Shown piece after piece: positions 1-8,679 of a DNA stretch of 64,000 nt; position 1 is the first letter of the stretch; every line of letters starts with the position of its first letter. The translations under genes and the position numbers were made by a program. The notes under the pieces are model-generated. The model saw only the letters and a list, made by a program, of their open reading frames with translations, was not told the origin of the DNA and did no database searches. The DNA comes from Streptomyces mirabilis (GTDB lineage: Bacteria > Actinomycetota > Actinomycetes > Streptomycetales > Streptomycetaceae), in assembly GCF_018310535.1 (NCBI RefSeq), contig NZ_CP074102.1:8308001-8372000 (forward strand), in the 5' to 3' direction.

Positions 1-766
1 CGGCTCACACGTCGGACGCCTCAGCCGCAGGATGACGACTACAACAGGGAAGCAAAAGGTCGGCCGCATACGCCGTCATTCATCGGGGCTTGACCTGCGA
101 ATCAAGACTCAAACGCAACGGTGTTGGCCGCGAGATGTCGGCGATCGAGACTGCCACTTCCTCATCCGGTACTTGGCTGCCGGCTCACCCGTGCGGGCGG
201 TAAGGCATACAGGCCCGCCTGGCCGTAACGCGGTTGCCGGGCCCGCTGTCCCGTCTCCCGGCCCGGGACACCTCGTTCGGGTCACCGAGGATCTGCCACT
301 GCCTTAGGTCGTCAAGGCGGCACAAGGCGGCTCGGACGGTTTCCGCGGCCCGGCGCGCACGCCCGGCGCCCCGCAGCCCGCAGCCCGCAGGGGATTCAGC
401 CGTCGTCGCTGTCGCGCGTGAGCTGGTTCAAAGCGTCTTAAAGCGTCTGCTGCCGGGCTGGGCGATGAGCCGGTCTGTCGGGGCTGGGCAAGACGGCTGA
501 AATCGGCCACTCTCGTGAGATCTCGGCATCCGCGCAACGCTCACTGGCTGAGGCATTCCGGGCTGTCTCGGGCTTCTGAAGATCGCCGTCGACACGCGAC
601 GAGCCGCCACGCCGAGGAGCGTTTCGACTTCGTTCTGTGAGAGTGCGAGGTCACCCGGGAAGGGCTTGGCCGAGGGGGCTTTGAGGTCGTTTCAGGGCCG
701 GATCTGATCAACGTTTGGGGGCTAGGGTGAGGTCCTTCCTGCGACTGCTCCGGAGGTGCCCTCCCG
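1..766. other. No recognisable gene upstream of dnaE
   Basis: Short overlapping reading frames occur on both strands, but none has a recognisable protein family, a good ribosome binding site or consistent third-position GC. The composition is less even than in the flanking genes, which suits decayed accessory DNA. The last 15 bases before the polymerase gene hold its Shine-Dalgarno sequence (GGAGGT at 752-757). Confidence 0.4.
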
Positions 767-3700
767 GTGACGGATTCCTTTGTTCACCTGCACAATCACA
801 CCGAATATTCGATGCTCGACGGCGCGCAGAAGCTCAAGCCGATGTTCGCCGAGGTCGAGCGTCAGGGCATGCCGGCCGTCGCCATGAGCGACCACGGCAA
901 CATGTTCGGTGCGTACGAGTTCCATCAGGTGTCCAAGGGTGTCGACGGCGTCAAGCCGATCATCGGGATCGAGGCCTACGTCGCGCCGTCCTCGCGCCGG
1001 AATCGCAAGCAGGAGTTCTGGGGTCCGGGCGGCCAGCGGGCGATGTCGGACGACGGTGAGGGCTCGAAGGACGTCTCCGGCGGTGGCCGGTTCACGCATA
1101 TGACGATGTGGGCGCAGAACGTCCAGGGTCTGAAGAACCTCTTCCACCTGTCGACCGAGGCCAGCTACACCGGTCAGTTCCCCGCGGGCAAGCCGCGGAT
1201 GGACATGGAGCTGATCAGCGAGCAGGCAGGCGGCATCATCGCCACGACGGGCTGCCCGTCCGGGGCGATCCAGACGCGGCTGCGGCTGAACCAGTACGAC
1301 GAGGCCCGTGAAGTCGCTGCCGCCTACCAGGACATCTTCGGCAAGGAGAGTTACTTCCTGGAGCTGATGGACCATGGGCTGTCCATCGAGAAGGACGTCC
1401 GTGACGGGCTGTTGCGGCTGGCCAAGGATCTGAACATTCCGCTGCTGGCCACGAACGACGCGCACTATGTGCACGAGGACCAGGCCGATGCGCATGACAA
1501 CCTGCTGTGTATCGGGGTGGGCAAGAACAAGGACGACCCGAAGCGGTTCCGGTTCCAGGGCAGCGGCTATTACCTCAAGACCGCCGCCGAGATGCGGGAG
1601 TTGTTTGCGGAGCTGCCGGAGGCCTGCAACAACACCCTTCTGATCGCCGAGCGCATCGAGTCCTACGACTCCGTCTTCGAGAACGTCGACGAGATGCCGC
1701 AGTACCCGGACGTGCCGGAGGGGGAGACGCAGGAGTCCTGGCTGCGCAAGGAATGCCTCAAGGGCCTGGCCATGCGCTACGGCGACCCGATCCCGGCCGA
1801 GGTCATGGAGCGCTTCGAGACCGAGATGACGGTCATCGGCCCCATGGGCTTCTCCTCCTACTTCCTCGTGGTCGCCGACATCTGCCGCCACGCCCGCGAC
1901 AACAAAATCCCGGTCGGGCCCGGCCGCGGGTCGGCCACCGGCTCGATCGTCGCGTACGCGACCCGCATCACCGAGCTGTGCCCGCTCGAGCACGGCCTGC
2001 TCTTCGAACGCTTTTTGAACCCTGAGCGCATCAACCCGCCGGATGTCGACCTCGACTTCGACGACCGCCAGCGTGACGCCATGGTCCGCTACGTCACCGA
2101 GAAGTACGGCGACGAGTACACCGCCATGGTCAACACCTTCGGCAAGATCAAAGCCAAGAACGCGATCAAGGACTCGTCCCGCATCCTCGGCTACCCCTTC
2201 CAGCACGGCGAGCGCATCACCAAGGCGCTCCCGCCGGACATCATGGGCAAGTCGATCCCGCTGGACGGCATCTTCGACTCCGCGCACCCGCGCTACGGCG
2301 AGGCCGGCGAAATCCGGACGATGTACGAGAACGAGCCGGAGGTGAAGAAGGTCATCGACACCGCCAAGGGTGTCGAAGGCCTGACCCGCGGCACCGGTGT
2401 GCACGCGGCCGCGGTCATCCTGTCCAAGACGAAGCTGACCGAGCGCATCCCGCTGCACATGCGCGCCAAGGACGGCGTCAAGATCACCGGATTTGACTAC
2501 CCCAGCTGCGAAAACATGGGGCTGGTCAAGATGGACTTCCTGGGCCTGCGCAACCTGGGCGTGATCGACCACGCGCTGACGAACATCCGTGAGAACCGCG
2601 GCGTCAAGCTGGCCACCGTCGACCCGGGCAACGGCGACACCAGCGTCACCGTGATCCCGCTGGATGACAAGAAGACCTTCGAGCTTCTGGGCCGCGGCGA
2701 CACGTTCGGCGTGTTCCAGCTCGACGGCGGCGGCATGCGCGCGCTGCTGAAACTGATGGAACCCTCCCGCTTCGAGGACATCGCGGCCGCCCTCGCCCTG
2801 TACCGGCCCGGCCCGATGGCTGCCAACGCGCACACCAACTACGCGCTGCGGCAAAACGGCAAGCAGGACCCGGACCCGATCCACCCCGAGCTGAAGGAAG
2901 TCCTGGACCCGATCCTGGGCTCCACCCACCACCTGCTCATCTTCCAAGAGCAGATCATGGCCATCGCCCGGACCTTGGCCGGCTACACGCTCGGTGGCGC
3001 CGACATGCTGCGCCGCGCGATGGGCAAGAAGAAGCCCGAGGTGCTGGCCGCCGAGTGGCAGAAGTTCCACGACGGCATGGCCGACAACGACTACTCGGAA
3101 GAGTCCATCAAGGCGATCTGGGACGTCATGCTCCCGTTCTCCGGCTACGCGTTCAACAAGTCCCACACCGCAGGCTACGGACTCGTCTCCTACTGGACCG
3201 CCTACCTCAAGGCCAACTACCCGGCCGAGTACATGGCGGCCCTGCTCACCTCTGTCGGTGACGACAAGGACAAGGCCGGCATCTACCTCGCCGATGCCCG
3301 CAAGCTCGGCGTCACCGTCCTCGCGCCGGATGTGAACGAGTCGCTCGCCGAGTTCGCGGCCGTCGGCGACGACGTCCGCTTCGGACTGTTGTCAGTACGC
3401 AACGTGGGCGACAACGTCATCGAATCGATCATCGCGGCCCGCAAGTCCAAGGGGAAGTTCACTTCGTTCTCCGACTTCCTCGACAAGGTCGACCTGCCCG
3501 CGCTGAACAAGCGGGCCGTGGAATCCCTCATCAGATCCGGCGCCTTCGACTCCCTCGGACACACCCGCAAGGGACTGTCCGCCGCCCACGAGAGCGCCAT
3601 CGATGCAGTCGTCCCGCTCAAGAAGGCAGCCGCCTACGGACAGGACGATCTCTTCGCCGGCCTCGGCGATGCAGCCAGCGACGACAGCTTCAGCCTGGAT

Positions 3701-4360
3701 GTGCCGGTCAGCGACGACGAATGGCCCCGCAAGCAACTGCTGTCCATCGAACGCGAGATGCTCGGCATGTACGTCTCCGCGCACCCGCTGGACGGCACCG
3801 AGCACATCCTGTCCACCAACCGCGACACCACCATCGTGGACCTGTTGGCCTCAGGACGTACCGAAGGCGTGGTCCGCCTCTCCGGCCTGATCACCAGCGT
3901 CCAGCCCAAGATGACCAAACAAGGCAACGCCTGGGCCATTGTCAACCTCGCCGACCGTGACGGAACGATCGAGGTCCTCTTCTTCCCCGCCACCTACCAG
4001 ATGGTCGCCGCCGCCCTGGTGGAGGACAGCGTCATCACCGTGCAAGGCCGCGTCAACGACCGCGACGGCGCCATCAGCATCTTCGGGCAGGAACTGAAGG
4101 TCCTCGACGTGACCTCCGCCGAACGCGACGGCGCAGCCCCCGTCCAGCTTCGGCTGCCCTATCACCGCATCAACGAGCTGTGCATCAACGAACTCAAACG
4201 CATCATGGGTGCCCACCCCGGCCAGAATCCCGTTCAACTCGCGGTGCGCGGCCCGCAGAAGACCGTCGTCTACCAGCTTCCCTCGCTGGTGAACGCCGCT
4301 ACCATCGCCTCAGACATCAAGGGATCCTTTGGCCCGGAGGCGTGGCAAGGGGTGGCGTGA
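767..4360 (+). CDS. dnaE: DNA polymerase III alpha subunit paralogue (DnaE type)
   Basis: Replicative-type C-family polymerase, 1197 aa. The GTG start is 10 nt after GGAGGT. An N-terminal PHP domain begins HLHNHTEYSMLDG and keeps DHGN, GIEAY and TNDAHY. The palm carries PDVDLDFDD (about residues 425-433) and KMDFLGLRNLG (about 588-598), so all three catalytic aspartates are present. A QDDLF clamp-binding peptide lies near residue 959, followed by an OB-fold. Residues around the PHP and fingers differ from the usual Streptomyces housekeeping DnaE as I remember it, which begins with HLHVHTQYSLLDG. The IS-rich setting and the coupled zinc-ribbon gene also suggest a second copy rather than the essential one. 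It is not the ImuB-linked DnaE2 type by context. Catalytic activity is expected; the biological role is inferred only. Confidence 0.9.
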   Translation: MTDSFVHLHNHTEYSMLDGAQKLKPMFAEVERQGMPAVAMSDHGNMFGAYEFHQVSKGVDGVKPIIGIEAYVAPSSRRNRKQEFWGPGGQRAMSDDGEGSKDVSGGGRFTHMTMWAQNVQGLKNLFHLSTEASYTGQFPAGKPRMDMELISEQAGGIIATTGCPSGAIQTRLRLNQYDEAREVAAAYQDIFGKESYFLELMDHGLSIEKDVRDGLLRLAKDLNIPLLATNDAHYVHEDQADAHDNLLCIGVGKNKDDPKRFRFQGSGYYLKTAAEMRELFAELPEACNNTLLIAERIESYDSVFENVDEMPQYPDVPEGETQESWLRKECLKGLAMRYGDPIPAEVMERFETEMTVIGPMGFSSYFLVVADICRHARDNKIPVGPGRGSATGSIVAYATRITELCPLEHGLLFERFLNPERINPPDVDLDFDDRQRDAMVRYVTEKYGDEYTAMVNTFGKIKAKNAIKDSSRILGYPFQHGERITKALPPDIMGKSIPLDGIFDSAHPRYGEAGEIRTMYENEPEVKKVIDTAKGVEGLTRGTGVHAAAVILSKTKLTERIPLHMRAKDGVKITGFDYPSCENMGLVKMDFLGLRNLGVIDHALTNIRENRGVKLATVDPGNGDTSVTVIPLDDKKTFELLGRGDTFGVFQLDGGGMRALLKLMEPSRFEDIAAALALYRPGPMAANAHTNYALRQNGKQDPDPIHPELKEVLDPILGSTHHLLIFQEQIMAIARTLAGYTLGGADMLRRAMGKKKPEVLAAEWQKFHDGMADNDYSEESIKAIWDVMLPFSGYAFNKSHTAGYGLVSYWTAYLKANYPAEYMAALLTSVGDDKDKAGIYLADARKLGVTVLAPDVNESLAEFAAVGDDVRFGLLSVRNVGDNVIESIIAARKSKGKFTSFSDFLDKVDLPALNKRAVESLIRSGAFDSLGHTRKGLSAAHESAIDAVVPLKKAAAYGQDDLFAGLGDAASDDSFSLDVPVSDDEWPRKQLLSIEREMLGMYVSAHPLDGTEHILSTNRDTTIVDLLASGRTEGVVRLSGLITSVQPKMTKQGNAWAIVNLADRDGTIEVLFFPATYQMVAAALVEDSVITVQGRVNDRDGAISIFGQELKVLDVTSAERDGAAPVQLRLPYHRINELCINELKRIMGAHPGQNPVQLAVRGPQKTVVYQLPSLVNAATIASDIKGSFGPEAWQGVA

Positions 4361-4731
4361 GCGAGGAAGCCGGTACTGGCGAGCCGCACGACTTAGAAGA
4401 GATCGTCCTCATCGTCGACGTAACACCACGTTGTCCCAGCTGCAGCCGGCCGACGGTACTGCTGGCCCGCTATCCCCACAGCTGGGGCAACAACAGGGGC
4501 GGCACCGTCAGCGGCTTCAGAGAAGCCGTGCTGTGCCGATTCTGCGACCGCGATGGTCCGGCCGCCGCACCGCTGATCGCCCTCTTTGAAGAGGATGGTT
4601 CCTTCCCTGCCGACCAACTCGATGTTTTCGGGCCACTCGCCGAGGTGTGGGTCGAAAACCGCCGGAACACCGCCGTCGACGAGGGACTCCTCAACGAGCA
4701 GGCGCGGCTCTGGCGAGGCGGTGAGTTCTAG
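4357..4731 (+). CDS. Small zinc-ribbon protein coupled to dnaE (DUF6300-like)
   Basis: 124-residue protein with a GTG start that overlaps the polymerase stop codon (GTGA), so translation is probably coupled. Two CxxC pairs, CPSC near residue 24 and CRFC near residue 60, would bind one zinc ion. The segment LLARYPHSW and the acidic C-terminal half resemble the Streptomyces DUF6300 family as I recall it; its function is unknown. Co-translation with a DnaE paralogue suggests a partner or regulatory role in the same process, but nothing in the sequence proves contact. No signal peptide or membrane segment. Confidence 0.7.
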   Translation: MSEEAGTGEPHDLEEIVLIVDVTPRCPSCSRPTVLLARYPHSWGNNRGGTVSGFREAVLCRFCDRDGPAAAPLIALFEEDGSFPADQLDVFGPLAEVWVENRRNTAVDEGLLNEQARLWRGGEF

Positions 4732-4868
4732 CTGGGGAGTCGTCATCGGAACCCGGCCCGGAACACTCCTACGGAACAGCGCTGACCTCGGTCCGCTTCC
4801 CCGCGCCGGGCGTCCCGGTCATCGATCCCTGACGGAACACCCTGACACGCCTGTCTACAGAAAAGGAT

Positions 4869-4898
4869 TTGAGCGAGGCGGTGCCCCGCCCCTACTGT
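4869..4898 (+). promoter_or_regulatory. Candidate promoter of leader-GNAT-infA operon
   Basis: TTGAGC and TACTGT are separated by 18 bp, a fair fit to a housekeeping sigma promoter. It lies about 40 bp before a short leader ORF with a strong ribosome binding site. It is judged by eye only. Confidence 0.4.
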
Positions 4899-4937
4899 CG
4901 TGGTGGATCGTGAAGTCGTCGTATGGAGGTGAGACCC

Positions 4938-4991
4938 GTGAACACAGTTACCCATGGGTGCTCCCTCAACCCGTCACGGTCCGGCGGCTGA
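4938..4991 (+). CDS. Leader peptide of acetyltransferase-IF-1 operon
   Basis: 17-codon ORF, GTG start, encoding MNTVTHGCSLNPSRSGG. It is preceded 5 nt upstream by GGAGGTGA (4925-4932), a stronger Shine-Dalgarno than that of most genes in the window. It ends 55 bp before the acetyltransferase start, with a hairpin between them that reaches the next ribosome binding site. This layout is that of translational attenuators (erm-type leaders), in which a stalled ribosome on the leader opens the downstream gene. No homologue is recognised; the function is inferred from layout alone. Confidence 0.45.
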   Translation: MNTVTHGCSLNPSRSGG

Positions 4992-5003
4992 AGTTCGGTG
5001 TCG

Positions 5004-5040
5004 CCAGGAGCGCCTGAGATCGAGGCACTCCTGGAAGGAG
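5004..5040 (+). promoter_or_regulatory. Hairpin overlapping the GNAT ribosome binding site
   Basis: CCAGGAG (5004-5010) pairs with CTCCTGG (5028-5034), with an inner GCCT/AGGC stem. The 3' arm runs into the Shine-Dalgarno GGAAGGAG (5033-5040). In the folded state the ribosome binding site is partly hidden. Together with the leader ORF this suggests translational control of the acetyltransferase and IF-1. Confidence 0.45.
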
Positions 5041-5046
5041 ACTCCG

Positions 5047-5841
5047 ATGAACACAAAGCCTTTCACATCTGGCCTGAGCGAGAACGCGGTGATGATCACG
5101 CGCGTCGCGGACAGGCAATGGCATGCACTGGATGACGACCTGGTGGTCGGCCGCGGGCATGCGGAGCACCGGCACGACGGACGCTTGTTCGTCAGCATCG
5201 ACGCCTGGCACGACGCCACCTTCGACCGGCTCGCCGAGGTGATGCTGGCGCAACTGCCGGCGCCGCTGTACACGGTGGTCGACGAAGCTGACGTCGAGCT
5301 GACGGCCGGCTGGCGGCGGGCCGGTTTCACGATCCGGCGCCGCGAGTGGGAGTACGTCGTGCCGACCGACCCGCGGGTCACAGGGCTCGGCGAAGTGCTG
5401 CCGCCTTCGGGCGTGACGATCGTGCCCGCCGGTCATGCGGACGAGTGTCTGCTGCGGGCGGTGGACCGCGCGATCCGTGACGAAGTCGAGGCGACCGCCG
5501 GGTGGTGGCAGTCGATGCCCGCGGAGGTAATTCCCCGGCCCGAAGACGACACCATCGTCGACCCGTCGAAGTACGCGGTGGCCGCGGCGCCGGACCGCTA
5601 CCTGGGGCTGATCCGGGTAGCGACGGTGAACCGGCCGCGCATCGGGCTGGTCGCGGTCCGGGCCGGCGAGCAGCGTCGCGGCATCGCGCGGGCGCTGCTG
5701 GCCCACGCGCTGGGGACGCAGCACCGCTCCGGGTTCGCCGCGGCCTATGCCGAAGTCCACGAGTCCAACCAAGCAGCCTCGGCGCTGTTCGAGAGCATCG
5801 GCGCCCGGCCGATGAGCAGCAACCTGGAGCTGGTGCGATGA
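5047..5841 (+). CDS. GNAT-family N-acetyltransferase
   Basis: 264-residue cytoplasmic acetyl-CoA-dependent acyltransferase. The C-terminal half (about 195-260) has the GNAT signature: [20 protein letters not shown] supplies the Q/R-x-x-G-x-G/A-type pyrophosphate loop, followed by [20 protein letters not shown]. The N-terminal half (about 10-110) may be a second, degenerate GNAT fold, as in two-domain aminoglycoside or ribosomal-protein acetyltransferases. The ATG is 6 nt after GGAAGGAG. Its last codons overlap the IF-1 start (ATGA), so the two are co-translated. The substrate cannot be read from the sequence. Pairing with a translation factor behind a leader ORF suggests a drug, ribosomal or translation-related target (inference). 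Confidence 0.8.
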   Translation: MNTKPFTSGLSENAVMITRVADRQWHALDDDLVVGRGHAEHRHDGRLFVSIDAWHDATFDRLAEVMLAQLPAPLYTVVDEADVELTAGWRRAGFTIRRREWEYVVPTDPRVTGLGEVLPPSGVTIVPAGHADECLLRAVDRAIRDEVEATAGWWQSMPAEVIPRPEDDTIVDPSKYAVAAAPDRYLGLIRVATVNRPRIGLVAVRAGEQRRGIARALLAHALGTQHRSGFAAAYAEVHESNQAASALFESIGARPMSSNLELVR

Positions 5842-6062
5842 CGAAGCACAAGAACGTCATCGAAGTCGAGGGCAAGGTCGTCGAGTGCCTGCGCAGCGCC
5901 ATGTTCACCGTGGAGCTGGAGAACGGCCACCAGGTGCTCGCGCACATCAGCGGGAAGATCCGCAAGAACTACATCAAGATCATGCTGGAAGACCGGGTAC
6001 TGGTGGAGCTCCCGCCGTACGACCTGACGCGCGGCCGGATCGTGTTCCGGTACCGGAACTAG
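5838..6062 (+). CDS. infA: Translation initiation factor IF-1 paralogue
   Basis: 74-residue S1/OB-fold protein. [20 protein letters not shown], the following [13 protein letters not shown] and the ending GRIVFRY are the full IF-1 pattern. IF-1 binds the 30S A-site region during initiation and can act as an RNA chaperone. The start codon overlaps the acetyltransferase stop. The housekeeping infA of Streptomyces lies in the ribosomal protein region (map-infA-rpmJ). None of those genes is here, so this is a second copy, probably expressed with the acetyltransferase under special conditions. Confidence 0.9.
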   Translation: MTKHKNVIEVEGKVVECLRSAMFTVELENGHQVLAHISGKIRKNYIKIMLEDRVLVELPPYDLTRGRIVFRYRN

Positions 6063-6095
6063 CGGCGGTCGGCACCTTCCGCGGTAGCTGATCCT

Positions 6096-6132
6096 GGGGC
6101 CCCGGTCACGGCGTTTCCGTGACCGGGGCCCC
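6096..6132 (+). terminator. Terminator after infA
   Basis: Perfect 16-bp stem, GGGGCCCCGGTCACGG against its complement, around a CGTTT loop, 33 bp after the infA stop. It closes the leader-GNAT-infA unit. Confidence 0.8.
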
Positions 6133-6164
6133 GATGATGGCTCGCACGGCCACGGCGGCCACCG

Positions 6165-6380
6165 CTTTAGCCGCCGCCGGCAGGTCTGGCCCGAGCCGAA
6201 CCCCAGCTCCAGGGGGAGCAGTTGTGAGGCGATGTGGTTGTGCAGCACGTGCAGGATGCCCTACAGGCACAGCCGGTCCGGCACCGGCCGCGGGCCGGGT
6301 GCCTTCTCGGGCCAGGGCGGCAGCAGCGGCTCGATCAGCGCCCACAGATCACCGAACACCTTCCACGGCCGGGTAGTCAC
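6165..6380 (-). pseudogene. IS5-family transposase N-terminal fragment
   Basis: Reading from GTG at 6380 gives TRPWKVFGDLWALIEPLLPP and then PEKAPGPRPVPDRLCL. An in-frame TAG follows, then GILHVLHNHIASQLLPLELG and GSGQTCRRRLKRW. This is the N-terminal region of a DUF4096/IS5-type transposase. The premature stop and the absence of any catalytic part show it is a relic. Confidence 0.75.
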
Positions 6381-6500
6381 ACCATCCCGAACGGTCGAAT
6401 CGTCACACCGGACACGGCCGAACAGGGCCGTTCAACAAGATCGTGTTACGAGCTCAAAGAATCAGTACTCGACTTCGCCATAACCGCTTAGCCGAAGTAT

Positions 6501-6995
6501 GTGTTGAGGGCGGATAATTGCCCGCTCGGTGATGCTGGATACTGTTCCGCTTCCGGAAACGGTAACCAGACGACCCTCTGCCCCATATTTCTTCACGACG
6601 GGCTCGGATTGAGACTTCCAGACGTCCCACCGTTGCATTACCACGTGGCGGGTCTCGTCTTCGCACGTGACCGCAGCGGCGGTGAGGGAGCGCCCACCGC
6701 CTGGGTGACGCTCCCGCCCGGTACCACCGCCGTCGGCCATTCGGTCAACTGCGCCCCGTGGCAGGAGAACAACCCGGCCGCCGAGGCGAAAGGGCCGTAC
6801 GTCTGCAGCCTGCCGGGCATCGTCGTGCCCAAGGGGCAGGTCACCAACTTCTCCTTGACCGTCCGGGTCGACGACGTGGTCACGCATGCCAAGGGCGGCG
6901 TCCAGCTGGTCTGGGGCCCGGACCCGGCCGACTCCCACCGGCCCGCTTTCGATCCGGACAGCCGCAACGACTCCGCCGTCCTCACCGTGAACTGA
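6501..6995 (+). pseudogene. 3' remnant of an exported beta-sandwich protein
   Basis: The last ~130 codons have good codon bias and read like the end of a secreted repeat domain: LPPGTTAVGHSVNCAPW, then VPKGQVTNFSLTVRVDDVV and finally SRNDSAVLTVN. That pattern, with two cysteines and a terminal N-D-S-A-x-L-T-V strand, is common in extracellular DUF11-like domains. No signal peptide or convincing start is present, and the first 30 codons look non-coding. I treat it as the truncated 3' end of a surface-protein gene cut by the adjacent IS debris. A short intact gene is possible but less likely. Confidence 0.45.
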
Positions 6996-7090
6996 GCCAC
7001 GGCCCACGGGCGGTGCCGGGCTGCTTCACCCCGTCATGGCCGAACGACCTCGGTGCGAGCCGTATGTCCTGCGCCTTTCGCTTCAGCCGG

Positions 7091-7555
7091 TCAGGCGCCC
7101 ATGAAGAGCCGGGGAAGCTGCCCGACCGTCCCCAGAGCCGCGGCAGCCACCTGGGCCTGTCGAACCGAGCACCCGGGGCGGGTCGGGGGCAGCAACAACT
7201 CGGTCGGCGCCCGGAGTCCGTCGCCCCGGTCCGTGACGTCAAGACGCCCCCAGAACCACATGTTCTGGGGGCGTGCTTGGTTGCTCTGCTTCTTGGCGAG
7301 GCGGAGCTGGTTGACGCACCGCAGGTCCTGCCGGTACTTCACCGAAGCTTGCCGGTACCAGAACCGGCATTGCGACGTGTCGCCCGTCACCGGCCCGGTC
7401 ACCTTGAGCCGGGCCATGTGATACCACTCGGCTGGTTTGTGGGCTTTCACGGTGAAGGTGGTCGACCGTTCCGGCAGTCCGGTGACGTCATCGAATGGTG
7501 ACTTCACCGGGAGCACGCCGATCCCGTATCCGTAGATGTCGTCGGTGCTCACCAC
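7091..7555 (-). pseudogene. Hypothetical gene fragment
   Basis: From a GTG near 7555 the frame shows clean actinomycete codon use for about 90 codons, including DDIYGYGIGVLPVKSPFDDV, AEWYHMARLKVTGPVTGD and CRFWYRQASVKYRQ. Then it runs through a perfect hairpin and becomes low-complexity. The hairpin inside the frame suggests the original stop has been lost. No family is recognised and no start with a ribosome binding site was found. Confidence 0.3.
7244..7274. terminator. Bidirectional terminator-like hairpin
   Basis: ACGCCCCCAGAAC and its exact complement form a 13-bp stem around a CACAT loop. There is no clear U-tract on either side, as is common in Streptomyces. It lies between a plus-strand 3' remnant and a minus-strand remnant. 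Confidence 0.6.
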
Positions 7556-7671
7556 CTTGGTACTGGTGGGGTCTCGTATTCAACTGTCGCCAGATCTCCG
7601 CGGAGCTCAGTCTCGGCTGTCACCGTCAGTAATACCGGGCAACAGCGTGGTTCGAGCCGCGCCCGGGTGTC

Positions 7672-8070
7672 TCAGCAGTTGGCGCTGTAGCGGATACACC
7701 CGGGCGGGGGCGCGTGGTCGGTATTCCACTGGTGCTGTGAGGCCCCCAGTATCAGGCCAGCCAGGAGAGCCACCAGCAGGTGTGCGATCGCCGTCCAGGG
7801 GGCACGGAACAGTCCCGCGAGTACTGCCACGATGAGTACGGCGACCAACAGCACCCACACGCGATTGATGTGCGCGAGGGTTGCCGCGTCGACCTGCGCC
7901 TTGTCGCCTTGCGCTGCCCATACCTCCATGCCGAGGCCGAACATCCAGTCCAGCACCAGCCACGCGGTCTCCAGTAGGAGCAGCGGTATCGCGAGGGCAA
8001 GGTCCGCGCCCCGGCGTGTTCGGTGCGACCAGGGGCGCCAGCGATGCGGCGCTGGAAGGGGATTCGTCAT
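7672..8070 (-). CDS. Hypothetical membrane protein
   Basis: 132 residues from ATG. Three hydrophobic stretches are visible: ALAIPLLLLETAWLVLDWMF, VWVLLVAVLIVAVLAGLF and IAHLLVALLAGLILGA. A basic N-terminus precedes the first, so the N-terminus is probably cytoplasmic. The tail holds two cysteines (PGCIRYSANC) that would lie outside. The ribosome binding site is weak. No family recognised; divergent from the next membrane protein gene. Confidence 0.55.
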   Translation of the reverse strand: MTNPLPAPHRWRPWSHRTRRGADLALAIPLLLLETAWLVLDWMFGLGMEVWAAQGDKAQVDAATLAHINRVWVLLVAVLIVAVLAGLFRAPWTAIAHLLVALLAGLILGASQHQWNTDHAPPPGCIRYSANC

Positions 8071-8221
8071 GGCTGCAGGGTGCCGAGCCTGGTGGTGACG
8101 CGCATGAGTACGCGTACCCAATTCTGGGTCGGCGTGGAGCCAGGGGGTGGGTGACCCGCCCAGTATTGAACGTGTTCAGATTTAGTGAGAGCATCGCGCT
8201 CAACTGCTCCGGGGGGCGACG

Positions 8222-8647
8222 ATGAAGCACAAGCCAGTGCGTGAGTGGGCGACGACCATAGGGGCGTCCGCTGAACTCCTCTCGGCATCCCTGTTGTGGG
8301 CGGCAGGGGTTGCTGTCGGCCCTTGGCTGCCAATCGTCATGGGCGTCCTGGATCTGACGGGCATTGCCCTCGTCCTGAGCATGCTGGTCTGCGGCTTTGT
8401 GCCTTCCTTGCTGTTGGGGGGGCTCCTCGGGCGTGCCCGTGCCTGGCGGCTGCTGGCAGCGTGCGGCGCTGTGGGGCCGTGCCTTTGGATTGCCGACTTC
8501 ACGATCATGAGCGATCCCGATGTCCATACGGATGGCGCGGTGGTAGTCGCTGCCGTGGGATGTGTGATCTTCGTGCTCATCATCGCCCCTCTCATGGCGG
8601 GCGCAGTTGCAGGTCGGATCTGCAGTCGTCCCAGCGCAACTCAATGA
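8222..8647 (+). CDS. Hypothetical four-helix membrane protein
   Basis: 141 residues, ATG after GGGGGG-type Shine-Dalgarno (8209-8214). Four likely membrane segments: ELLSASLLWAAGVAVGPWL, GIALVLSMLVCGFVPSLLLG, WRLLAACGAVGPCLWIADF and VVAAVGCVIFVLIIAPLMAG. Short loops and no soluble domain. No family recognised; may be a small transporter-like or integrity protein. Its neighbours are relics, so it may be an orphan. Confidence 0.55.
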   Translation: MKHKPVREWATTIGASAELLSASLLWAAGVAVGPWLPIVMGVLDLTGIALVLSMLVCGFVPSLLLGGLLGRARAWRLLAACGAVGPCLWIADFTIMSDPDVHTDGAVVVAAVGCVIFVLIIAPLMAGAVAGRICSRPSATQ

Positions 8648-8679
8648 GCTCTGGACTGCTGGGACATCGGGGAGCAGGA

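Noticed and set aside
722..3166. 814-codon open frame antisense to dnaE
   Set aside because: Long antisense frames are expected opposite high-GC3 genes; the translation is repetitive (Val/Asp/Leu/Arg/Gly) with no family match.
767..4731. Interpretation as an ImuB-DnaE2 mutasome
   Set aside because: No imuA, imuB, lexA or dinB-like gene nearby, and the protein keeps a clamp-binding QDDLF motif and full PHP domain.
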